Source of the DNA: Halorientalis marina
Lineage (GTDB): Archaea; Halobacteriota; Halobacteria; Halobacteriales; Haloarculaceae
DNA length: 64,000 bases
NCBI RefSeq assembly: GCF_023028345.1
Contig: NZ_CP095487.1
Location: forward strand, 620,001 to 684,000
Reading direction: 5' to 3'
Shown here: one piece after another, positions 1 to 8,952 of the stretch
Position numbering within the stretch: position 1 is the stretch's first letter
Layout: each line of letters opens with the position of its first letter
Program-made: the position numbers and the translations under genes
The notes under the pieces: model-generated
Seen by the model: the letters and a program-made list of their open reading frames with translations, nothing else
The model's database searches: none
What the model was told of the DNA's origin: nothing

Positions 1-1
1 C

Positions 2-184
2 AGTCCGGTGAAGGTCTCCTCGAACGAGGACAACGACATCGACGTCGACCGCATCGCCGACCGCGTGCTTGACGCGGAGTTCGCGGACGAGACGCAGAAA
101 CAGCAGTTCCTCGGCGAGGAACGCGAGCCGACCAACCTCTCGGAGCACGCCGACGAGTGGTGGATGGCCCAGAGTGACGACTAA
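2..184 (+). CDS. rpoA1: DNA-directed RNA polymerase subunit A' (C-terminal end, partial)
   Basis: This open frame enters from the left edge and ends with TAA at 182-184. The visible 60 residues are acidic and end in [11 protein letters not shown]. That fits the C-terminus of the archaeal largest RNA polymerase subunit half A', which in haloarchaea lies directly upstream of the A'' gene. The next ATG is at 186, one base after this stop, so the two halves are almost certainly co-transcribed and translated in tandem. Nothing of the catalytic centre is inside the window, so the call rests on gene order and the tail sequence. Confidence 0.85.
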   Translation, partial: SPVKVSSNEDNDIDVDRIADRVLDAEFADETQKQQFLGEEREPTNLSEHADEWWMAQSDD

Positions 185-185
185 C

Positions 186-1433
186 ATGAGCGAAATAGAC
201 TACGACCCCACGGAGAAGTTCGAGGGCATCGACGCGGACATCGAGGCCGTCGTCGAGGACACCGACCTGCCCCGACGGCTGCGCAATCAGGTGTACGAGA
301 CCATCGACGACCGCGGCGGCGTAGACGTCGAGGCGGCCGACGAGATCGCCAGGGCCGTCGAGGCGCGGTACAACGACACGCGTGTCGACCCGCTGGACCC
401 GGTCGGGACCGTCTCGGCCCAGTCAATCGGGGAACCCGGCACCCAGATGACGATGAACACGTTCCACTACGCGGGCGTCGCGGAGATCGACGTGACTCAG
501 GGCCTCCCGCGGCTCATCGAGTTGGTGGACGCCCGGAAGACGCCGGACACGCCGATGATGACGGTCCACCTGGAAGACGAGTACGCGGTCGACCGCGAGC
601 GCGCCCACGAGGTCGTCTGGAAGATCGAGGCGACGAAGATCCTCGCGCTCGGGGACATCTCGACGGACGTGGCGGACATGCGCGTCGTCGTCGACCTCAA
701 TCCCGACACCCTCCGGGAGCGGTGGCCGACGGTCGACGACCTCGGCGCGGTCGTTGAGGAGATCTCCGAAACAATCGAGTCGAACCTCGGCGTCGAGGTC
801 GTCCAGCTCGACGAGACGATCATCGAGTTCGGGCCGGACCAGCCCAGTTACCGGGAACTGCTTCAGCTGGTCGAGGACCTTCGCGAGATCGTCTTCAAGG
901 GCATCGAGGACATCGACCGCGTCGTCATCCGCAAGGAGGAGACCGACGACAGCGAGGACGGCGAGTTCGTCCTCTACACCGAGGGGTCGGAACTCGGGAA
1001 CGTCCTCTCCATCGAGGGCGTCGACGCCTCGCGGACGACCTGCAACAACATCCACGAGATCCACCGCAATCTCGGGATCGAGGCGGCCCGCGAGGCGATC
1101 ATCGAGGAGACGATGAACACCCTCGAAGAGCAGGGGCTGGACGACGTGAACGTCCGGCACCTGATGCTGGTCGCGGACATCATGACCAACAACGGCGAGA
1201 TCGAGTCCATCGGCCGCCACGGTATCTCCGGCTCGAAGGACTCGGTGCTGGCCCGGGCGGCCTTCGAGGTGACGGTCAACCACCTGCTCGATGCGGCGAT
1301 CCACGGGGAGGTCGACGACCTCAACGGCGTGACCGAGAACGTCATCGTCGGGAAGCCGATCAAGCTCGGCACCGGCGACGTGAACCTGCGGATGGGGTCG
1401 GGCCCCGCGCGGGACGGTGAAGGGGCCGACTGA
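186..1433 (+). CDS. rpoA2: DNA-directed RNA polymerase subunit A''
   Basis: The product is 415 residues, the usual size of archaeal A'', and is the C-terminal half of the split largest subunit. The trigger-loop region is clear near residues 60-85, with [20 protein letters not shown]. Another conserved block lies near residue 340, with [21 protein letters not shown] chose ATG 186 because it follows the A' stop by one base. An in-frame upstream ATG at 69 would overlap the A' gene. Downstream, nusA begins 6 bases after the stop, the standard archaeal arrangement. Function is RNA synthesis in the cytoplasmic polymerase core. Confidence 0.97.
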   Translation: MSEIDYDPTEKFEGIDADIEAVVEDTDLPRRLRNQVYETIDDRGGVDVEAADEIARAVEARYNDTRVDPLDPVGTVSAQSIGEPGTQMTMNTFHYAGVAEIDVTQGLPRLIELVDARKTPDTPMMTVHLEDEYAVDRERAHEVVWKIEATKILALGDISTDVADMRVVVDLNPDTLRERWPTVDDLGAVVEEISETIESNLGVEVVQLDETIIEFGPDQPSYRELLQLVEDLREIVFKGIEDIDRVVIRKEETDDSEDGEFVLYTEGSELGNVLSIEGVDASRTTCNNIHEIHRNLGIEAAREAIIEETMNTLEEQGLDDVNVRHLMLVADIMTNNGEIESIGRHGISGSKDSVLARAAFEVTVNHLLDAAIHGEVDDLNGVTENVIVGKPIKLGTGDVNLRMGSGPARDGEGAD

Positions 1434-1439
1434 CGCGGT

Positions 1440-1865
1440 ATGACGGTCACGCTCTCGGATCGTGCGCGGCAGTACATCGCGTTGTTCGAGGACGAGGCTG
1501 GGGTCACGATCCGTGACTGCGTGGTCGACGGGGAGTACGACCGCGTGCTCTTCGTCGTCAAGGCCGGCGAGATGGCCGCGGCCATCGGTCCGAGCGGCCG
1601 AACGGTCGAGAAGATGGAGGCCGAACTCGGCACCGACATCGAACTGGTCGAGGACGCCGACACGGCCGAGGCGTTCGTCGCGAACGCGCTCGCGCCCGCG
1701 GCGGTCTACAACGTCACGATCAGCGAGAACGACGACCGGATCGCCTACGTCGAGGTCGACCACGACGACACGGGCGTCGCCATCGGCTCGAACGGGAAGA
1801 ACATCGACGCGGCGCGGCTGCTCGCCAGCCGCCACTTCGACGTGGACGACGTGCAACTGACCTAG
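1440..1865 (+). CDS. nusA: Archaeal NusA-like transcription factor (two KH domains)
   Basis: The product is 141 residues, typical for archaeal NusA, which lacks the N-terminal and S1 domains of the bacterial protein. Two KH-type RNA-binding motifs are visible: AIGPSGRTV near residue 50 and AIGSNGKNI near residue 118, each with the GxxG loop. It follows rpoA2 by 6 bases and is probably in the same operon. Its stop (1863-1865) is directly abutted by a hairpin-rich repeat with a T-tract that may terminate transcription. Confidence 0.95.
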   Translation: MTVTLSDRARQYIALFEDEAGVTIRDCVVDGEYDRVLFVVKAGEMAAAIGPSGRTVEKMEAELGTDIELVEDADTAEAFVANALAPAAVYNVTISENDDRIAYVEVDHDDTGVAIGSNGKNIDAARLLASRHFDVDDVQLT

Positions 1866-1988
1866 CACCTTTTTGCCGCTCGGGTTCGCGCGAAGCGCGA
1901 ACCACTCGCGGCAAAAATGTGCGTGAAAAAGGCCGAGCGCTCGCTTCGCTCGCGCTCGGTGAACCGCGCCGCTTCGCGGCGCGGATGC
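1866..1988 (+). repeat. Dispersed hairpin-rich intergenic repeat, copy A
   Basis: The repeat begins at the base after the nusA stop with a CACCTTTTTG tract. It contains three strong stem-loops: GGTTCGCGC/GCGCGAACC, an imperfect CCGAGCG/CGCTCGG stem, and CCGCGCCGC/GCGGCGCGG. The same order of modules occurs at 14024, at 14826 (inverted) and, degenerate, at 21722. T-tracts flanking hairpins on both strands suggest a bidirectional terminator; that role is inferred. Confidence 0.8.
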
Positions 1989-2052
1989 CCGTGTTCGTGT
2001 GCCCGGCGTTCGGCTGAAACGGAATAATTGCCAGCGCTACGTTTCCTCTAGT

Positions 2053-2472
2053 ATGGACAGGGAGAGGGAACTCGCCTTGGCTATCGGTGTCGTTCTCCTC
2101 GTCATCGTCGCCGGCACGGTTCCGGTGGCCTATCCCCAACAGAAGCGCCTCCCTGACCGTCCGGACACACTGTCGCCTTCGACCGCCCGGACGTATGTGA
2201 GCGACTTCGAGCGGAGTTACCAGTGGAATCAGGAAGTCGACGGCTGGTTCGATCCAGTGACCGTGAACGTCGTCCGGACGAACGTGACCCAGCACGACGA
2301 CGGGTACTGGGTGCACCTCGAAATCGGGTTTGCCGAGCGAGCGATCCGGTCGACTGGTGGTGGGTTCTATACGGTCAATTACTTCGTCAATCGGACGACG
2401 ACAATGCGGGCTGTCGCCGGCGGCCAGCACCGACCCGGACTGCACCCGCAGAAGGGAACCGCAGCCGCATAG
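2053..2472 (+). CDS. Hypothetical membrane-anchored or exported protein
   Basis: The product is 139 residues. Residues 1-25 form a positively charged start followed by a hydrophobic segment (LALAIGVVLLVIVAGTVPVA), a signal anchor or signal peptide. The remainder is a soluble domain predicted outside the cell, with a WNQEVDGWF segment. I chose ATG 2053 over an upstream in-frame start at 1999 because the extra residues overlap the repeat flank and the hydrophobic segment starts just after ATG 2053. I do not recognise the family. Confidence 0.55.
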   Translation: MDRERELALAIGVVLLVIVAGTVPVAYPQQKRLPDRPDTLSPSTARTYVSDFERSYQWNQEVDGWFDPVTVNVVRTNVTQHDDGYWVHLEIGFAERAIRSTGGGFYTVNYFVNRTTTMRAVAGGQHRPGLHPQKGTAAA

Positions 2473-2572
2473 CGCATCTATTTCGGACCGCTCGGCGCGA
2501 CCGGTAGTGCTGTGTACGGCGGGTACTTTGCAGGAGGCTGTCGATTCGAAGAAACCGTGAGCGACGACCCGA

Positions 2573-2842
2573 TCAGGCCGACGCGGAGTCCCGATGCCAG
2601 CCCGGGTCGTGGCCGGTCCGCTCGATGCGGTCGGCTCGACACGCCGGGCAGAAGTCGGGCGTCTCCGACTCGCCGTCGGGGACGTACACCGCACCGCCAC
2701 ACTCGACGCACGCATCCGCAACGATGGTCACACAGTCCGCACAGAGGCCGAAGTCGTCGACCGTGAGGTCGCGCAGCGGTTCCAGTCGTTTGTCGAGGAT
2801 GTACTCGTCGATGACCGTCTGGCAGTTGTGACACGGTTGCAT
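2573..2842 (-). CDS. Small zinc-ribbon protein
   Basis: The product is 89 residues with four Cys pairs: CHNC at residues 4-7, then CADC, CVEC and CPAC. The spacing suggests two zinc-binding ribbons. It is acidic with no membrane segment, so it is probably cytoplasmic and binds nucleic acid or protein. It faces the cold-shock gene divergently, with about 150 bases between them. The function is unknown; the regular cysteine spacing is the main evidence for a real gene. Confidence 0.7.
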   Translation of the reverse strand: MQPCHNCQTVIDEYILDKRLEPLRDLTVDDFGLCADCVTIVADACVECGGAVYVPDGESETPDFCPACRADRIERTGHDPGWHRDSASA

Positions 2843-2989
2843 AGCGATGCACAGCCACCGAAGCGCCGCCGCGGTAAATACCTGCCCCCGCCGGCACCGA
2901 CGGCGGCCGGCACCACGCCGCCGGCAGCGGGTCGTGGTACCGCGACTCTCGGAAGGGTTATCCCATGTTCGGTCCTATTACTGTTTGTA

Positions 2990-3196
2990 ATGGCAAACGG
3001 TAAGGTTGATTTCTTCAACGACACAGGCGGCTACGGTTTCATCTCGACTGACGACGGCGACCTCGACGACGACGAGGACGTGTTCTTCCACATGGAGGAC
3101 GTTGGCGGGCCGGACCTCGAAGAGGGCGAAGAAGTAGAGTTCGACATCGAATCGTCCCCCAAGGGACCCCGCGCGGCGAACCTCGTCCGCAAGTAA
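2990..3196 (+). CDS. cspA: Cold-shock domain protein
   Basis: The product is 68 residues. It has a nearly complete cold-shock OB fold: MANGKVDFFNDTGGYGFIST carries RNP1-like aromatic residues and DVFFHMEDV carries RNP2. Proteins of this family bind single-stranded RNA and DNA and act as RNA chaperones in the cytoplasm. ATG 2990 matches the family N-terminus exactly; a longer in-frame opening from 2594 is antisense to the zinc-ribbon gene. An AT-rich stretch just upstream is the likely promoter. Confidence 0.95.
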   Translation: MANGKVDFFNDTGGYGFISTDDGDLDDDEDVFFHMEDVGGPDLEEGEEVEFDIESSPKGPRAANLVRK

Positions 3197-3348
3197 CGCT
3201 CGCCGTCGCATCCGCGACAGGCGTCGATTTCGTTCTTTCAGACCGTCACACCGACGAGCCGCGGCTCTCCACGACCCGGCGACGGGGGCTGAGTCGGTGT
3301 CGGTGGGGACCACAACGTCCATGAGCGGGCCCCGAGAATGGGGGACAG

Positions 3349-3612
3349 ATGTCGCCCTCCACTCCCTTCATCACCGCCGACGGACGGATCGACACCGACC
3401 GGGTCCTCGCCGAGGCGATCCCGCTCGCGAAACTCGTCGTCGCCGTCTTCGCGGTCGCACTCGTCCCGCTTCTGGTCGTGTTCATGCTGGGCGGCGGCGG
3501 TTCGCCGCTCGGGGTCGTGTTCGTGGTGCTCGCCCAGTTCGTGCTCGTCGTCGGCGGCGGGATCGTCCTGATGCACGTGATCGTTCGAGCGATTCGGCTG
3601 GCCGAGGAGTGA
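3349..3612 (+). CDS. Small two-helix membrane protein
   Basis: The product is 87 residues. It has a short soluble start followed by two hydrophobic helices, about residues 28-47 and 52-75, with a glycine-rich turn between them. It sits between cspA and rpsL, and similar small membrane proteins are common in this haloarchaeal neighbourhood. I cannot assign a function. Confidence 0.65.
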   Translation: MSPSTPFITADGRIDTDRVLAEAIPLAKLVVAVFAVALVPLLVVFMLGGGGSPLGVVFVVLAQFVLVVGGGIVLMHVIVRAIRLAEE

Positions 3613-3691
3613 ACGACCGACGTGTGCCGCCGACACGCGGCGGTTCCGAAAAGGGACGCTTAAGTACCTCGATAGGGTACGGACGGGTACT

Positions 3692-4120
3692 ATGGCGAAC
3701 GGCAAATACGCCGCGCGAAAACTCAAGAAGGACCGCCAGAACCGTCGGTGGTCCGACTCGAAGTACGCGCGCCGCGAGCGGGGGCTTCGTGAGAAGTCCG
3801 ATCCCCTCGAGGGCGCCCCTCAGGGTCGAGGTATCGTGCTGGAGAAGACGGCCGTCGAGGCCAAACAGCCCAACTCCGCGGTCCGGAAGTGCGTCCGCGT
3901 CCAGCTCATCAAGAACGGCAAACAGGTGACTGCCTTCTGTCCGGGTGACGGTGCGATCTCCTTTATCGACGAACACGACGAGGTCACCATCGCCGGGATC
4001 GGTGGCGCGAAGGGTCGCGCGATGGGTGACCTCTCGGGCGTGAACTACAAGGTCGAGAAAGTCAACGGTGTCTCGCTGATCGAACTGGTTCGCGGGAACG
4101 CCGAGAAACCGGTGCGCTAA
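3692..4120 (+). CDS. rpsL: 30S ribosomal protein uS12
   Basis: The product is 142 residues, the usual length of archaeal S12. The decoding-centre loop is visible as [15 protein letters not shown] near residues 55-70. [14 protein letters not shown] and [15 protein letters not shown] follow in the expected order. S12 shapes the A-site decoding centre of the small subunit. rpsG begins two bases after this stop, so the genes are co-transcribed. A TTAAG motif about 30 bases upstream is a possible promoter element. Confidence 0.98.
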   Translation: MANGKYAARKLKKDRQNRRWSDSKYARRERGLREKSDPLEGAPQGRGIVLEKTAVEAKQPNSAVRKCVRVQLIKNGKQVTAFCPGDGAISFIDEHDEVTIAGIGGAKGRAMGDLSGVNYKVEKVNGVSLIELVRGNAEKPVR

Positions 4121-4122
4121 TC

Positions 4123-4737
4123 ATGTCGAGCGACGCACCCGAGCCGGACGCGCCTGCCGGCACCGAAGACGAGGACGGCGCCGCCGCGAAACTGTTCGAC
4201 GAGTGGTCGGTCGAGGACATCGAGTACACCGACCCCTCCACCGAGCGCTACATTACGGTGACGCCCATCGCTCACACGATGGGTCGCCACTCCTCGAAAC
4301 AGTTCAAGAAGTCGGAGATCAGTATCGTCGAGCGGCTGATCAACCGACTGATGCAGACCGAAGAGAACACCGGCAAGAAACAGCAGGCGACCCGGCTCAC
4401 CCGCGAGGCCTTCGAGATCATCCACGAGCGGACCGACGAGAACCCGGTCCAGGTGCTCGTGCGCGCGGTCGAGAACAGCGCACCCCGCGAGGAGACGGTC
4501 CGCCTGAAGTACGGTGGCATCTCCGTCCCCAAGGCCGTCGACGTGGCACCACAGCGCCGTGTCGACCAGGCCCTGAAGTTCATCGCCGAGGGCGTCCACG
4601 GCGACTCCTTCAAATCGCCGACCGAGGCCGAGCAGGCGCTGGCCGACCAGCTCGTCGGCGCCGCCAACAACGACGTCCAGGCCTACGCCGTCAATCAGAA
4701 AGAGGAGAAAGAGCGCGTCGCCGCCGCCGCGCGGTAA
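4123..4737 (+). CDS. rpsG: 30S ribosomal protein uS7
   Basis: The product is 204 residues with the acidic N-terminal extension seen in haloarchaeal S7. The family block is clear in the middle (RLINRLMQTEENTGKKQQAT) and at the C-terminus (KPTEAEQALADQLVGAANN-like, here SPTEAEQALADQL). It binds 16S rRNA in the head of the small subunit. In many haloarchaea the EF-2 gene follows closely. Here about 6.2 kb of DUF6230/DUF6114 genes lies in between. Confidence 0.98.
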   Translation: MSSDAPEPDAPAGTEDEDGAAAKLFDEWSVEDIEYTDPSTERYITVTPIAHTMGRHSSKQFKKSEISIVERLINRLMQTEENTGKKQQATRLTREAFEIIHERTDENPVQVLVRAVENSAPREETVRLKYGGISVPKAVDVAPQRRVDQALKFIAEGVHGDSFKSPTEAEQALADQLVGAANNDVQAYAVNQKEEKERVAAAAR

Positions 4738-5136
4738 CCTTTCGCCCGTCGTTTTTCCCGTTCTTTACTCACACTGCGTCGGAGCGGTAGCACTGTCTCT
4801 CACAATCGTAGCGCCCTCGGGTGGTTTGACGGGCGTCGCTCCTCGCGACTTCACACCACGACACGACTGCCTGTAATAAATGCCCGTCTATGTCCGGGGA
4901 AACACTGAGGGACAAAACCGTGCTTGAACACGATGTCGTGGTACGACAGACGAGACGAGGGGGAACCTCCCGCTGTGGGTCTCCACAGCCACGCTGTGTC
5001 GGGCTTCTTGGGGAGAAGTCCGAGGCCGCGTGATTCCCGTGGTGTTGGGGGTCGGCACCCGCACGCGTGCCGGCTTTTCGGGGGGCGAACTGTGACGAGT
5101 TGTCGACCACGCGTGCAGACACGAGAGTGAGAATCC
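4738..5136 (+). other. Intergenic region and probable leader of the first DUF6230 gene
   Basis: No convincing gene is seen in these 399 bases. There are several small inverted repeats: GGGA/TCCC near 4970, CTGTG/CACAG near 4980 and CTTCT/AGAAG near 5010. A G-rich run at 5047-5051 lies within a short GGTG/CACC stem. The hairpin series could be a structured 5' leader or the worn end of an insertion element. No transposase remnant is visible. Confidence 0.4.
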
Positions 5137-5853
5137 ATGTACGACAAAAGCATCCTAGCAAAGAGCACCGGAGCGTCGCTCGGTGTGGTCGCCATCGTCG
5201 GTATGCTCTTCCTGAGCACCGGCACGGCGTTCGCACTTCCGATCTCCGGGATCGGTGGCTTCACGATTAGTGCGACAGAAATCGAAGGCGAGAACCTCAA
5301 GCTGTATCCGGCTGGTGCGCAAGACCGACCCAACGACGCGTCGAACGCGTCCCAGTATCCGCAGGGTGTCGTCGAGCTGACGGACACCACGATTACGGAC
5401 CTGCGCCTCACCAAGGAGTTCGACCTCGGTGAATTCACCGGCTTCCCGGACTCCGCCGGGAACGCGCGGCTCGTGATTACCGCCGGGAACAACGGCACGA
5501 AAGTGAGCACCAACAACATTCTGCTCAAGACGCCCAAGCTGGGCGCCCAGTCGGCCACGTTCAACGGCCTGACGATCAACGAGCAGAACTCGAATAACAT
5601 CCGTGAGACGTTCACGATTACGGCCTCCACGGACCCGAGCGCGGCACCGAACGAGTACGGTGCGACGCGCCAGAGCCTCGATCTGAATGCGAATTCCGGT
5701 CCGGGCCTGATCCTCGAGCAGCCGAACATTCGCGCGACCTACCTGACGACGAGTCAGATCACGCTGCCCGACCTCGCGCTGGAAATCCAGTGGGACACCA
5801 ACGACAACGGTCAGTACACTGACCGGGTCGACTACGGTAGCGCCTCGTCGTAA
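5137..5853 (+). CDS. DUF6230 family exported protein
   Basis: The product is 238 residues. Residues 1-33 form a signal peptide ending in an AxA-like site (TAFA), followed at once by LPISGIGGF, the mature N-terminal motif shared by all four paralogues in the window. The body is probably beta-rich, with conserved blocks ILLKTPKL and IRATYLTTSQITLPDLAL. The family occurs in Streptomyces and haloarchaea, usually next to DUF6114, as here. Its function is not established. An envelope or surface location is inferred from the signal peptide. Confidence 0.85.
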   Translation: MYDKSILAKSTGASLGVVAIVGMLFLSTGTAFALPISGIGGFTISATEIEGENLKLYPAGAQDRPNDASNASQYPQGVVELTDTTITDLRLTKEFDLGEFTGFPDSAGNARLVITAGNNGTKVSTNNILLKTPKLGAQSATFNGLTINEQNSNNIRETFTITASTDPSAAPNEYGATRQSLDLNANSGPGLILEQPNIRATYLTTSQITLPDLALEIQWDTNDNGQYTDRVDYGSASS

Positions 5854-5911
5854 CGTCTGACGACTACCAACTAACCAATTTTTTCGTACGACAACAGGAT
5901 ACAACGATACC

Positions 5912-6400
5912 ATGTCCGTGAAATCAACCCTTTGGCACGTGGTTCCGGAGCCGATCCGGCGACGCATCGACGACCGACTGGCGAGGTTCAACTCGTGGCG
6001 GGAGGGCCGCCCCTTCTGGGGAGGGACGCTGCTCATCCTCGCCGGGATCGTGATCGGGTACGTTCCCCTGCAGTTCGCGACCGAACTCGCGGTCATCGGC
6101 GGGGCCCAGTCCGTCATCGGGCTCATCTTCGCCGTCCTCGTCTTCCTCGACGGGGTGTTCGTGCTCGCGCGACCGGAGGTGTCCACCATCTTCGGCGTCA
6201 TCGGGATCGCGCTCTCGATCCTCTCGATCATCGGCGCGCTCGGCGGGCTGTTCGTCGGCATGCTGCTCGGCATCGCCGGCGGGAACCTCTGCATCGCCTG
6301 GCAGGATCCCGACCCGAACCGGAGTTCCTCCGGCAGCACGAGCAGTATGGGCGGGTCGAGCAACGAGGACGTGCAGTTCAGCTGGCAGGGCGACCAGTAA
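5912..6400 (+). CDS. DUF6114 family membrane protein
   Basis: The product is 162 residues. It begins with a basic amphipathic region, then RPFWGGTLLILAG, the family hallmark, followed by four transmembrane helices between about residues 32 and 125. The C-terminal tail is Ser/Gly-rich and ends in QFSWQGDQ. The gene follows the DUF6230 gene by 58 bases in the same direction. This pairing, also known in actinobacteria, suggests the two proteins act together at the membrane. Confidence 0.85.
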   Translation: MSVKSTLWHVVPEPIRRRIDDRLARFNSWREGRPFWGGTLLILAGIVIGYVPLQFATELAVIGGAQSVIGLIFAVLVFLDGVFVLARPEVSTIFGVIGIALSILSIIGALGGLFVGMLLGIAGGNLCIAWQDPDPNRSSSGSTSSMGGSSNEDVQFSWQGDQ

Positions 6401-6526
6401 TCGTCAGCACGTCTCGCCGGGCATCGGCGCGACACCCGACGCGGTTTCCGGCCGGACAGCCCATTTTTTCGCGTTTTTTTGCAGTGGGAAAAAGTTAAGT
6501 TGGAGAGCCGGATTGTGTGTAACAGA

Positions 6527-6561
6527 CAGCCACGCTTTCGTCGGGGGACAGGGGGTGGCTG
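6527..6561 (+). promoter_or_regulatory. Leader stem-loop with G-rich loop
   Basis: CAGCCAC and GTGGCTG arms enclose a loop with two GGGGG runs, ending 12 bases before the ATG of the PKD-containing gene. A similar hairpin precedes the next DUF6230 gene. It is a possible translational control element; no function is shown. Confidence 0.4.
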
Positions 6562-6573
6562 CGGCTATCACAC

Positions 6574-8760
6574 ATGTACGACCGCCAACGAGTAGCACGG
6601 GGGGCAGGCGCAGCTATCGCCGTCTGGGCTCTCATCGGGCTCGTCTTTTTATCGTCCGGTGTCGCCTACGCAGTACCGCTCGCCGGTTTCGGGGGGTTCA
6701 ACGCCTCTATCGGCGTCGTCGAAGCCGACAGCCTCGCGTTGTATCCGTCGGTCGGTGACACGTCCGAGCAGGACGCGTACCCGCAGACGGTCATCGAACT
6801 GTCGAACACGCAGTTGACGGACCTCGAGGCGTACAAGGACCTGGACGTGAGCACGGTCCCGGGGCTCTCCGGGACGGCTCGGTTCCGGCTGGCGGGCCGT
6901 GGCGACATCGACAGTGGGGACGTGCTGTTGAAATCGTCGGCACTGACGGCGGACGATGCACAGTTCGACGGGTTCGTGATCGAGGACTCGGGTAACGAGA
7001 GCGTCGACTCGTCGTTCGAAATCTTCGCGAACGACCGAGCGCGACTGGAGAGCGTCAACATCAAGGCGCACTACCTGACGGCGAGTTCGGTGGAACTGTC
7101 GAACCTCGCGCTCGGCGTGTGTTACGACTCGAACAACGACGGGACCTGGGAGCGCGGCCCGTGTGACGGCGAGCCCTCGTTCGTCGAGAACAACGACGCG
7201 CCGTTCGCGGACGCGAACGCGAGCCCACAGACCGCCGAGCCCGGTTCGCAGGTCACGTTCGACGCCTCGTCGTCGACCGACGTCGACGGCTCGATCGTGA
7301 GCTACGAGTGGGCCTTCGGCGACGGCACGACCGCGACGGGTCAGAGCGTCAGTCACGCCTACGACAGCACCGGTACCTACACTGCCACGCTGACCGTCAC
7401 TGACAACGAAGGCGCCGTGAGTTCGGACGTGGTGACCATCCAGGTGACGTCGACGTCCGGCGAACTGACGGCCGACGCCTCGGCGAACCAGACGACGGCC
7501 AATCCGGGCGAGCTGGTCGTGTTCGACGGCGTCGGCTCGTCGGCGCCGGATGGCTTCGTCGAGAGCTACGAGTGGGACTTCGGCGACGGCACGACCGCCA
7601 CGGGCGAGATGGCCGAACACAGTTACGGCTCGGTGGGGACGTACACGGCGACGTTGACGGTGATCAGTGACTCCGGCGAGACGGCGACCGACACCGTCGA
7701 GGTCTCTATTGAGGCCAACGACGCGCCGGCCACCTCGATTTCGGCCAACCGCACGTCGACGAAGGTCGACGAGGCGGTGGCGTTCGACGGGTCGGGGTCG
7801 TCGGATTCGGACGGGACGATCACGAGCTACGAGTGGGCCTTCGGCGACGGCACGACCGCGACCGGGCCGGACGCGACCCACCGGTACGCCAGCGCGGGCG
7901 AGTACACGGTGACGCTGACGACCCAGGACAACGACGGCGCGACCAGTTCCGACACCGTGACGGTGTCTGTCGCCGAGAACCAGCCGCCGAGCGCCTCGGC
8001 GACGGCGAACCGGACGTCGGCGAAGGTCGACGAGGCGGTGGCGTTCGACGGGTCGGGGTCGTCGGATTCGGACGGGACGATCACGAGCTACGAGTGGGTC
8101 TTCGACGACGGGACGACCGCGACCGGTCCGACAGCCACGCACCGCTACGGCTCGGCGGGCACGTACAACGCGACGCTGACGGTGACCGACGATAACGGTG
8201 CGACCAGCACCGCCGAGGTGACCGTCGAGGTAACGACGAACGTGGCCCCGACGGTGTCGATCTCCGCGAACCGGACGACGGCCAAGGAAAGCGACCCCAT
8301 CGCGTTCGACGGGTCGGGGTCGTCGGATTCGGACGGGACGATCACGAGCTACGAGTGGGACTTCGGCGACGGCACGACCGCGACCGGGCCGACAGCCACG
8401 CACAACTTCAGCGGCGTCGGGTTCCACACGGTGTTCCTGACGGTGACCGACGACGACGGTGCCTCGACGACCGAGACCATCGATATCGAGATCGTCGACA
8501 ACTACGCGCCGACGGCCGCGGTTACTGCCAACCGAACGGCGGTCAACACGAGCGAAGCCATCGCGTTCGACGCAACGGGCTCGTCGGACCAGGACGATGC
8601 CTCGCTCTCCTACCAGTGGGACTTCGGCGACAACTCGACCGCCACGGGGCCAACGCCGACTCACAGCTACGGGTCGACGGGCACGTACACCGTGACGGTG
8701 ACCGTCAGCGACGACGGTGGCAAAAGCGACACCGCCACCGTCGAGATCACCGTCTCGTAG
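6574..8760 (+). CDS. DUF6230 family protein fused to six PKD domains
   Basis: The product is 728 residues. Residues 1-30 are a signal peptide with cleavage likely after AYA, followed by VPLAGFGGF. Residues 31-205 are a DUF6230 domain with LLKSSALTADDAQFDGF and IKAHYLTASSVELSNLAL. From about residue 213 to the end there are six PKD repeats of about 85 residues, each with a YEWxFGDGT-like core. PKD domains are surface-exposed beta sandwiches in haloarchaeal envelope proteins. No membrane anchor or LPXTG/PGF-type tail is visible at the C-terminus. Attachment, if any, must go through the DUF6230 part or a partner protein. Confidence 0.88.
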   Translation: MYDRQRVARGAGAAIAVWALIGLVFLSSGVAYAVPLAGFGGFNASIGVVEADSLALYPSVGDTSEQDAYPQTVIELSNTQLTDLEAYKDLDVSTVPGLSGTARFRLAGRGDIDSGDVLLKSSALTADDAQFDGFVIEDSGNESVDSSFEIFANDRARLESVNIKAHYLTASSVELSNLALGVCYDSNNDGTWERGPCDGEPSFVENNDAPFADANASPQTAEPGSQVTFDASSSTDVDGSIVSYEWAFGDGTTATGQSVSHAYDSTGTYTATLTVTDNEGAVSSDVVTIQVTSTSGELTADASANQTTANPGELVVFDGVGSSAPDGFVESYEWDFGDGTTATGEMAEHSYGSVGTYTATLTVISDSGETATDTVEVSIEANDAPATSISANRTSTKVDEAVAFDGSGSSDSDGTITSYEWAFGDGTTATGPDATHRYASAGEYTVTLTTQDNDGATSSDTVTVSVAENQPPSASATANRTSAKVDEAVAFDGSGSSDSDGTITSYEWVFDDGTTATGPTATHRYGSAGTYNATLTVTDDNGATSTAEVTVEVTTNVAPTVSISANRTTAKESDPIAFDGSGSSDSDGTITSYEWDFGDGTTATGPTATHNFSGVGFHTVFLTVTDDDGASTTETIDIEIVDNYAPTAAVTANRTAVNTSEAIAFDATGSSDQDDASLSYQWDFGDNSTATGPTPTHSYGSTGTYTVTVTVSDDGGKSDTATVEITVS
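7760..8360 (+). repeat. Near-identical DNA repeats within PKD-coding sequence
   Basis: A 79-base stretch at 7760-7838 is repeated without change at 8021-8099. A core of about 58 bases recurs at 8302-8360. The period is 261 bases, one PKD domain. The identity extends to synonymous positions, pointing to recent duplication or gene conversion. Confidence 0.85.
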
Positions 8761-8895
8761 GCCTCCATTCCATTCTCCGAAATCAGCACGAAATAAAAAA
8801 CGGCATCTCAGCCGCTCTCCCGGCCGAATATAAAACCCCTCCTATAAACGGGCCAAGGTTAAGGGAGAGAGCGTGATTTGAGGGGAGTGACGCGG

Positions 8896-8935
8896 CCACG
8901 CACTGCCGGGCAGGGGGAAGGGACCGCCCGCGTGG
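8896..8935 (+). promoter_or_regulatory. Leader stem-loop with G-rich loop
   Basis: CCACGC and GCGTGG arms enclose a loop containing CAGGGGG, 18 bases before the ATG at 8953. It resembles the leader hairpin at 6527-6561. An AT-rich TATAAA-like element lies at about 8829-8850, giving a leader of roughly 80-100 bases. Confidence 0.35.
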
Positions 8936-8952
8936 GGTCGCTCGGGAGAAGT

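Noticed and set aside
423-1868. Long minus-strand frame opposite rpoA2 and nusA
   Set aside because: It is antisense to two certain genes, rich in Arg, Val and Asp in the pattern produced by reverse reading of GC-rich coding DNA. No motif is visible.
4960-5040. Possible IS200/IS605 end or MITE
   Set aside because: Small hairpins are present, but no transposase, target duplication or second copy is seen in the window.
6649-8664. Minus-strand frame of 671 codons opposite the PKD gene
   Set aside because: Its repeats simply reflect the PKD DNA repeats read backwards.
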